This document shows, in pieces, positions 7,325-11,482 of a DNA stretch of 11,482 nt (the stretch's first letter is position 1; each line of letters begins with the position of its first letter). A program made the translations under genes and the position numbers. The DNA comes from Hyphomonas sp. Lineage in GTDB: Bacteria; Pseudomonadota; Alphaproteobacteria; Caulobacterales; Hyphomonadaceae. The stretch is from contig JANSXJ010000090.1 in the NCBI GenBank assembly GCA_024743015.1, positions 1-11,482 on the forward strand. Reading direction: 5' to 3'. The notes beneath the pieces are model-generated. The model worked only from the letters and a program-made list of their open reading frames with translations. It had not been told where the DNA came from and did not search any database.

Positions 7325-7639
7325 TCAGATCAGGCAGGCCAGGTGTATCCGTCGCACGTCTCTCTCCCCGGGTTCGGAGAATTTTGCAGATAGAGCGTCA
7401 TCGCCCTCTGGAAATACAAGCTGCGGGCAAGATTGGTTTTCGTCGCCGCAAAACCGCGCCAGCTCACCCCTTGGTTTTTCGAAATCGACATACTCGATTT
7501 GCAGTCTCTCTCGCACCTCCGGGAATGCAGCCAACAAACCCTCAACCTGCATGCAATACGGGCAAAAATATCGCCGGTCACTAAGGTCAGGATCGGTGAA
7601 ACCGATCTTCAGGAGATAGAGAATACTCTTCCGCGCCAC
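7325..7639 (-). CDS. DUF3088 family thioredoxin-fold-like protein, possibly 3'-truncated
   Basis: A 104-aa protein starting at GTG 7639, one base after the stop of the MOSC gene, with a purine-rich AGAGAGA upstream. It resembles DUF3088 proteins: an LYLLKIGFTDP start, then RRYFCPYC (22-29), VEGLLAAFPE, CGDENQSCPQLVFPEG (64-79). CPYC sits where glutaredoxin-like proteins carry their active cysteines, so a thiol-redox role is plausible, but the family has no established function that I know of. The last 20 or so residues do not look like the expected final strand and helix. The stop at 7325-7327 lies where the IS3 remnant's right end may reach, so the C-terminus may have been replaced by IS-derived codons. 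It is the last gene of the four-gene minus-strand operon. Confidence 0.7.
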   Translation of the reverse strand: MARKSILYLLKIGFTDPDLSDRRYFCPYCMQVEGLLAAFPEVRERLQIEYVDFEKPRGELARFCGDENQSCPQLVFPEGDDALSAKFSEPGERDVRRIHLACLI

Positions 7640-7640
7640 G

Positions 7641-8339
7641 TCATATCTCTCTTTTTGATCTCAGGCGTTTTTCGGTATTTTCCTCGCGGTTGCCTTTGGC
7701 CATTCGGGCAAACGCTTCGCGCCAGTTTTCTGCAAGTTCGGGCATGTTCGAGAGCTGCTCAACGTCCGTTTTATCGACCTTCCGCGTAAGCCGAGCTTGT
7801 GTGACACGATAAACTGTCCAGTCTTCTTGGATACGATCAACTAAACAGATTTCATCGCCTAACTGAACGTGTCCTCGTTCTAGAACGCGATAATACCAAC
7901 CGGTGCGCCCTGTTTGCTGGAATCGGAACGCCATTCGAGGATTGTTAGTATGTTGGTTGAGCTTCCAGCAGGGTTGACGCCCTTGGCTAACTTGCACCAG
8001 GGCGGTCCCGAGGCGCAGAACATCCCCAATGCAAATGTTAGTCTCAACAAACTCGGAAGCTGAGATATTTTCACCAAAGGCTGCGGGCATACTCCCGTCC
8101 GGGATTTCTCCTTCGGCTTGCCAGATTGAATAATGATCGGCTGGGTAATGGTGGATTGCTTTATCAAGGCCGCCATGCACGGTGAGATCCGCCTGAGCGT
8201 CATTGACGAAGCCAGTGGGCCCAACTTCTTGAACTTCTTCGGTTCTGACCTTGTTAATCGCCGAAGCTGCTTTACCGGGCCAAGGCGACTCCACTTTACC
8301 GACAAAAAGTCCGATGACCTTCGAACTTAATGGTATCAT
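7641..8339 (-). CDS. MOSC domain protein, YiiM-like
   Basis: A 232-aa cytoplasmic protein. The ATG at 8339 follows the redoxin stop by 2 bp and has GGAG 7 bases upstream; a longer frame to 8393 would overlap the redoxin gene and is rejected. The N-terminal half is a MOSC beta-barrel with the typical DLTVHGGLDKAIHHYPADHY (51-70) and the conserved candidate molybdenum-ligand cysteine C124 in QGRQPCWKLNQ. The C-terminal part (about 165-212) resembles the 3-alpha domain of YiiM. In E. coli, YiiM is a molybdenum-cofactor enzyme that reduces N-hydroxylated bases such as 6-hydroxylaminopurine. A similar detoxifying reduction is likely here, with electrons perhaps supplied by a neighbouring thioredoxin-like protein, though that link is inference. 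Confidence 0.88.
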   Translation of the reverse strand: MIPLSSKVIGLFVGKVESPWPGKAASAINKVRTEEVQEVGPTGFVNDAQADLTVHGGLDKAIHHYPADHYSIWQAEGEIPDGSMPAAFGENISASEFVETNICIGDVLRLGTALVQVSQGRQPCWKLNQHTNNPRMAFRFQQTGRTGWYYRVLERGHVQLGDEICLVDRIQEDWTVYRVTQARLTRKVDKTDVEQLSNMPELAENWREAFARMAKGNREENTEKRLRSKREI

Positions 8340-8341
8340 TG

Positions 8342-8908
8342 TTAGACTCCTTCGTTTTCTTCGCCACCAATAACACATCCGTCCTCGGTGCACCCAATAT
8401 GCCCCCCCTCTGAAGGGGTTTCGATAAGCGGCGCTGCTTGCTGCTCGCGCAATAGCGCCATGATTTCAGCGCCGAGCACCATATCTTGCTCTGCCCCAAA
8501 TTTGTGTTTGCGCACATATCCGTTCCGGTCGATGAGGATTGATGTTGGCGTTCCACGCATCTGATAGGCTGTCATTGTCTTTGGCAGTGGACCTTGCTGA
8601 GACGGCGCATCAATCCCGACAGGAAATGAAATCCTATATTCGTGTAAAAAGGCCTCTAAGGCTGCTTTTGTGCCCTGCGCGCTATGATGTTCAAACACGG
8701 TATGTAGGCCAATGACGGCAACATCCTCTTCGTTGAACAATTGCCGGACTTTCATCGCCTGAGGCAGCGCGTGAGAGACACAGCCCGGGCAGAGCATTTG
8801 GAACGCCTCTATCAGTACGACCTTCCCCCGCAGACTTTCGAGCGAAATGGGATTGGAGGAATTAAGCCAGTCGACCGTCTCAAGTGGTTTTGCGAGTTGA
8901 GGTTCCAT
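8342..8908 (-). CDS. Redoxin (AhpC/TSA–TlpA-like thioredoxin-fold) with CPGC active site
   Basis: A 188-aa thioredoxin-fold protein. The N-terminal LESLRGKVVLIEAFQMLCPGC places the redox pair at C40/C43. VIGLHTVFEHH (65-75) and the cis-proline segment RGTPTSILIDRNG (118-130) follow. A C-terminal extension ends in GCTEDGC (C173, C178), a second cysteine pair outside the core fold. There is no signal peptide, so it should act in the cytoplasm as a thiol peroxidase or disulfide reductase. The ATG at 8908 has GGA about 8 bases upstream. It is the second gene of the operon, 25 bp after the secreted-protein gene and 2 bp before the MOSC start, so it is almost certainly co-transcribed and coupled with MOSC. 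Confidence 0.87.
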   Translation of the reverse strand: MEPQLAKPLETVDWLNSSNPISLESLRGKVVLIEAFQMLCPGCVSHALPQAMKVRQLFNEEDVAVIGLHTVFEHHSAQGTKAALEAFLHEYRISFPVGIDAPSQQGPLPKTMTAYQMRGTPTSILIDRNGYVRKHKFGAEQDMVLGAEIMALLREQQAAPLIETPSEGGHIGCTEDGCVIGGEENEGV

Positions 8909-8933
8909 GTGACTGTTCCGCTTTACGTCTTTG

Positions 8934-9692
8934 TTAGTTTAATTGGCCGGGAAGGCTGAGATCGCCGGACGCGATGTCGAACACATCCGTCACACAAAAG
9001 AGGGGCGAATGAATATTCGCATTTACGCGCAAGGCGGCGGTGACGCCATCATAGGTCATCCCGCTGACATCAACGCCTTGAGGAAACGCCACATTGATTT
9101 TGACTTTTGCGCCATCAAAGAGCGGCGTGTAGCCCGGACTATCTAATAAGATAGGAAGCCCCGGCCATGTCGTGGGCAGTTTTGGATGAGTCCCCTCCGG
9201 AATATCTTTGACGGCCAGTGCACCAGGTCCGCACGTTTCTGTTGGGCTCAATACAACCCAGTGGCTATGCCAAGTCTGACCATCATTACCCGCATCGCCG
9301 TCTCGGTTCTCATCAAAGAGCGGCGTATCATCAAAATCTGGATGAACGGCAGCTGCCAATGCGAGAATGCCAGCGCCTTCGTCAAAGCCTACCGTCGAAG
9401 GGTCTAGGGATGTCGGCCAAACGTAAGCATATGCAGGGGCGCCACCTAGTTCGCCAACGGGCTCAGGTGTTTCAGAACCTGCGACGCCATTTGTCGTCAT
9501 GTGAAAAGTGACGATGTTCCCCTGGGTGTGAGCGTGCGTAAATACGATATCAAGCGCTTCGATTTTGGCGTTGTCGACCGGTGACTCAATACCTGTTTGC
9601 TGCCGGTCCTGATCTTTATTGTGACCGTCATGAGCAAAGGCCGGTCCCGCCAAAAAGGGGATAGCGATTGCGGAACAAATGAGACTTCGCAT
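8934..9692 (-). CDS. Secreted protein of unknown function with His/Asp-rich N-terminus and EF-hand-like loop
   Basis: I do not recognise the family. From the ATG at 9692 (252 aa; AAGGA 8 bases upstream), residues 1-20 form a classical signal peptide ending AGPAFA, with the mature protein beginning HDGHNKDQD. The longer frame to 9728 has no ribosome-binding site and would spoil the signal peptide. The mature part looks like a beta-rich soluble periplasmic protein. It has FTHAHTQG (51-58), a calcium-type loop DENRDGDAGND (127-137), then WHSHW (141-145), and two cysteines (C154, C233) that could form a disulfide. Repeated His/Asp clusters suggest metal binding. It is the first gene of the operon with redoxin, MOSC and DUF3088, and faces the Cys-rich MarR regulator, so a stress- or metal-linked role is inferred only from context. 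Confidence 0.8.
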   Translation of the reverse strand: MRSLICSAIAIPFLAGPAFAHDGHNKDQDRQQTGIESPVDNAKIEALDIVFTHAHTQGNIVTFHMTTNGVAGSETPEPVGELGGAPAYAYVWPTSLDPSTVGFDEGAGILALAAAVHPDFDDTPLFDENRDGDAGNDGQTWHSHWVVLSPTETCGPGALAVKDIPEGTHPKLPTTWPGLPILLDSPGYTPLFDGAKVKINVAFPQGVDVSGMTYDGVTAALRVNANIHSPLFCVTDVFDIASGDLSLPGQLN

Positions 9693-9732
9693 GGGTGTGG
9701 TCCTTATCAAAAGATTACGAACGCCCATTTGG

Positions 9733-9777
9733 TTTCGACTCGCTGCTATGTCAATATATTAATTTCGACTCGCTACT
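9733..9777. repeat. Direct repeat TTTCGACTCGCTRCT in the divergent promoter region
   Basis: Copies at 9733-9747 and 9763-9777 differ at one base and are spaced exactly 30 bp start to start, about three helical turns, which would place bound proteins on the same DNA face. Between them lie an AT-rich palindrome AATATATT (9753-9760) and, on the minus strand, a consensus -35 TTGACA (9754-9749) pointing to the secreted-protein operon; no good -10 sits at the usual distance. These are plausible sites for the divergent MarR regulator or another factor. Confidence 0.6.
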
Positions 9778-9796
9778 TTCTTGGCGCGCCGCTTGC

Positions 9797-9806
9797 CTTA
9801 TATAAG
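9797..9806. promoter_or_regulatory. Palindrome CTTATATAAG upstream of the MarR gene
   Basis: A perfect 10-bp AT-rich palindrome 17 bp before the MarR start codon. It contains a -10-like TATAAG (9801-9806), so it may be both a -10 element and an autoregulatory operator. MarR proteins often bind such short AT-rich dyads over their own promoters. No convincing -35 was found at normal spacing. Confidence 0.4.
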
Positions 9807-9823
9807 CTGTTGAAAGGTGACAA

Positions 9824-10360
9824 ATGACCGATACAGATTTGGTGAGACAGCTCGTCTTGCGTCTTGCACGCCTAGATGCGGACGCGGGTCGTAGTGGAGG
9901 CTTAAACCCCGCGCAGAGCATGGCTTTGGAGTATCTTGCGCGAGCAAACAAATTCTCACGGCAACCCTCTCACGTCGCAGAGTTTATGGGCTCCACACGC
10001 GGAACCGTTTCGCAAACACTCAAAGTTTTGCGGGAAAAAGGGCTGATTGACGAAGTTCGATCGAAGACCGATCGCAGAGCTCTTTCCTATAAGCTAACCC
10101 AAAGCGGCCAAAAATCTCTGGCTCAATCAAGTTCATTGCGCAACTCTCTCAAAGAGCTTTCGCCATTGGAGATCGATCGACTGGGGAAATCACTACAGGC
10201 TGTCTTGGACACCGCGCTCGAAGCCAACGGGCAAAAACCGTTTGGTGTCTGCAAAACCTGCCGGCACTTCGCGCCTTATACAAAAGGTGGATTTTGCAAT
10301 CTCCTGAGCACACCCATAGATCAATCAGAGGCGGAAAAAATCTGTGTCGAAAATTTATGA
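9824..10360 (+). CDS. MarR-family regulator with C-terminal four-cysteine cluster
   Basis: A 178-aa winged-helix regulator. The DNA-binding part spans about residues 28-95: LNPAQSMALEYLARA, QPSHVAEFMGSTRGTVSQTL with the recognition helix, the beta-wing VRSKTDRRALSYKLT. A helical dimerisation segment follows to about 137. The unusual part is the tail, GVCKTCRHFAP then GGFCNLL and EAEKICVEN, with cysteines at 143, 146, 158 and 174 (CxxC, 11 residues, C, 15 residues, C). Four such cysteines could hold an iron-sulfur cluster or zinc, and would make the regulator responsive to redox state or metal. AAGG lies 6 bases before the ATG. It diverges from the secreted protein-redoxin-MOSC-DUF3088 operon, its probable target. 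Confidence 0.88.
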   Translation: MTDTDLVRQLVLRLARLDADAGRSGGLNPAQSMALEYLARANKFSRQPSHVAEFMGSTRGTVSQTLKVLREKGLIDEVRSKTDRRALSYKLTQSGQKSLAQSSSLRNSLKELSPLEIDRLGKSLQAVLDTALEANGQKPFGVCKTCRHFAPYTKGGFCNLLSTPIDQSEAEKICVENL

Positions 10361-10709
10361 CCTCTAAGAAGATGAAACTCTTCTTTAGCGGTACAGGTTT
10401 TGGAATATTGAGCGACTGAGGTTTCGTCTTCTTTTACTCGGATTCTGTCAGAGTCCGTGATGGGGCGAATTTAAGCCTATCAGTTCTTCGAGGATAACTC
10501 GAAATCAATCATTGAAACTGAGTCCTCATCGCTCTATTTTCGGTTCAGTCTTACACGTTGTGAGACTTGGAGAATTTATGTTCACGAATGCGGTCGTCCG
10601 CACGTCCTGAGTTTCAGGGCTGATGCAAAAATCAAGACAGCGCAGAAGCGCCGTAGCCTTTCTGCTGTCTGCAATAAAATCTCACAACACTTAGCGGAAA
10701 GCTAGAATA
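10361..10709 (+). other. Gene-free stretch dense in hairpins
   Basis: No convincing ORF is seen. Potential stems on the plus strand are: CTAAGAAGA with TCTTCTTTAG (10364-10388, straight after the MarR stop, one bulged T), GGATTC/GAGTCC (10440-10456), TTCGAG/CTCGAA (10487-10503) with an outer CAGTT/AACTG (10481-10520), AGTCTTACA/TGTGAGACT (10547-10567), CCTGA/TCAGG further on, and AGACA-GC-GCAGAA with TTCTGCTGTCT (10635-10670). None is followed by a strong T-run, so they are not typical terminators. The first may stop MarR transcripts. The rest could be a structured small RNA, a long leader of the GNAT gene, or chance. Confidence 0.35.
10635..10670. repeat. Long imperfect inverted repeat upstream of the acetyltransferase
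   Basis: AGACA (10635-10639), a two-base bulge, then GCAGAA (10642-10647) pair with TTCTGCTGTCT (10660-10670), giving 11 base pairs around a 12-base loop. It is the strongest stem in the gap and sits 39 bp before the acetyltransferase start. No T-run follows, so a leader structure or protein site is as likely as a terminator. Confidence 0.45.
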
Positions 10710-11174
10710 TTGAATAACGTAACAATTCGCCCTGCCGCGAAGCAGGACATAGAAGCTATTGGCCAAATTGCAGGAGACACAGATTTGTTTCCGTCAGAAA
10801 TGCTCGATGACATGATCGCCGGTTACCTCGATCAATCCAACCAAGACATTTGGTTTGTTGGCGAGCTGGACGGTAGCGTGATCACGTTTGGATTTTGCGA
10901 ACCAGAACGTATGACCGAGGGAACATGGAATCTCTTAGCGATTGGCGTCGATCCCGCCCTTCAAGGGCAAGGCCATGGCGGCAAACTGATGTCATACCTT
11001 GAGCAGCAGCTCTCAAACGCATCGCAAAGGATTCTCATCGTTGAAACAATGGGGACACCGGAGTTAGCGAAGACCCGAGAGTTCTATCGTAAGAACGGCT
11101 ACACTGAAGAAGCTCGCATTCGCGAGTTCTATGAAGCTGGAGCTGACAAAGTCGTGTTCTGGAAACACCTATAA
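10710..11174 (+). CDS. GNAT-family N-acetyltransferase
   Basis: A 154-aa single-domain acetyltransferase that moves an acetyl group from acetyl-CoA to an amine; the substrate is unknown. Motif A is clear: LLAIGVDPALQGQGHGGKLM (75-94), in which QGQGHG (85-90) is the pyrophosphate-binding loop. FYRKNGYTEEARIREFYEAG (125-144) is the usual motif B end, followed by DKVVFWKHL. The start is a TTG at 10710, preceded by GCGGAAAG; there is no in-frame ATG before residue 31, which would remove the first strand and helix, so TTG is accepted. It stands alone behind the hairpin-rich gap, with a strong hairpin after its stop. No functional link to the neighbouring operons is evident. Confidence 0.88.
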   Translation: MNNVTIRPAAKQDIEAIGQIAGDTDLFPSEMLDDMIAGYLDQSNQDIWFVGELDGSVITFGFCEPERMTEGTWNLLAIGVDPALQGQGHGGKLMSYLEQQLSNASQRILIVETMGTPELAKTREFYRKNGYTEEARIREFYEAGADKVVFWKHL

Positions 11175-11182
11175 TCGCAAAA

Positions 11183-11210
11183 GAAGCGGGCCGAGATTTC
11201 GGCTCGCTTC
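11183..11210. terminator. Probable bidirectional terminator between convergent genes
   Basis: GAAGCGGGCCGA (11183-11194) and TCGGCTCGCTTC (11199-11210) form a 12-bp stem with one G-T wobble and a GATT loop, 8 bp after the acetyltransferase stop. On the minus strand the stem is followed by TTTTGCG, a short U-run, so it may best serve the convergent gene on the right. Confidence 0.7.
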
Positions 11211-11250
11211 AATGACCTTGGATCACTTCTGAACGGTATCAGCGTCCTTC

Positions 11251-11482
11251 TTACGGCGGTTTAAACCTCTGCGCTAATGTCTTCTCTAATCGGGCTTTCG
11301 GGTCAAGCTCCATATTCTCGTCTTTGATCCGGCTCTTCGCCGAGTCTGGGTCACGCTTCTCTTCGCAGTCTGGTTGGCGCATAGCGTTGGCGCCGCTGCA
11401 TGCATGTGTGTGATCTTGTGTTGTGGAGCGCCTTGCTTTTGCGCGCGCTTCGTCTTCGAGCGCAGGAGACATAAACGGCGTC
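11251..11482 (-). CDS. Hypothetical protein, C-terminal part (runs in from right edge)
   Basis: The frame is open from the window edge to TAA at 11251-11253; the first ATG is at 11472, but it has no ribosome-binding site and the frame stays open upstream of it, so the real start may lie outside. The visible product is hydrophilic and rich in Lys, Arg, Asp and Glu (KRDPDSAKSRIKDEN, then LDPKARLEKTLAQRF). It has no signal peptide, membrane segment or known motif. The convergent hairpin at 11183-11210, U-rich on this strand, supports a transcript here. I cannot assign a family, and it may be a spurious ORF. Confidence 0.35.
   Translation of the reverse strand, partial: TPFMSPALEDEARAKARRSTTQDHTHACSGANAMRQPDCEEKRDPDSAKSRIKDENMELDPKARLEKTLAQRFKPP

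Noticed and set aside
7153..7584. Plus-strand open frame of 143 codons across the IS remnant and the DUF3088 gene.
   Set aside because: It is out of frame with the recognisable transposase tail and antisense to the DUF3088 gene, and its product is Arg/Pro-rich without family features.
7641..8393. Longer MOSC frame starting at 8393.
   Set aside because: It would overlap the redoxin gene by about 50 bp. The ATG at 8339 has a GGAG site and homologous proteins start there.
10172..10182. GATCGATCGA tandem-like palindrome as a possible further operator.
   Set aside because: It lies within the MarR coding sequence and differs from the CAATCGATTG core.

Overview
The window looks like an accessory region of an alphaproteobacterial chromosome. 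The sugar genes, with an SLC45/GPH-like sugar MFS carrier beside a GH13 alpha-glucosidase, resemble loci in Caulobacterales, Maricaulales and Hyphomonadaceae. That placement is inference from protein style; there is no rRNA or other taxonomic marker here.

Region 1 (about 1-7014) is a carbohydrate utilisation locus. On the minus strand lie a sugar MFS transporter, a GH13 alpha-glucosidase and a GH36 alpha-galactosidase that runs off the left edge. The last two genes overlap at TAATG. Divergent from the transporter is a LacI-family regulator. Convergent with that regulator is a short, single-domain GH68-like (clan GH-J) beta-propeller enzyme, and divergent from the enzyme is a ROK sugar kinase with fructokinase hallmarks. 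Both divergent intergenic regions carry the same core palindrome, CAATCGATTG, which is the best candidate for the LacI operator. Together the genes suggest uptake and intracellular breakdown of sucrose and raffinose-family oligosaccharides: galactose removed by GH36, the sucrose core cut by the GH13 and/or GH68-like enzyme, and fructose phosphorylated by the ROK kinase.

Region 2 (about 7015-7345) is a scar holding the C-terminal end of an IS3-type transposase. It abuts, and possibly truncates, the last gene of the next operon.

Region 3 (about 7325-10360) is a compact minus-strand operon. It encodes a secreted protein of unknown function with a His/Asp-rich N-terminus and an EF-hand-like loop, a cytoplasmic CPGC redoxin, a YiiM-like MOSC protein and a DUF3088 thioredoxin-like protein. 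Divergent from it is a MarR regulator with a C-terminal four-cysteine cluster. The shared promoter region carries a 15-bp direct repeat spaced 30 bp apart. This set is the best candidate for a little-described system, probably a redox, thiol or metal stress response.

Region 4 (10361-11482) holds a hairpin-rich stretch of 349 bp without a convincing gene, a GNAT acetyltransferase, a strong hairpin that can serve as a terminator, and a small hypothetical ORF running in from the right edge.
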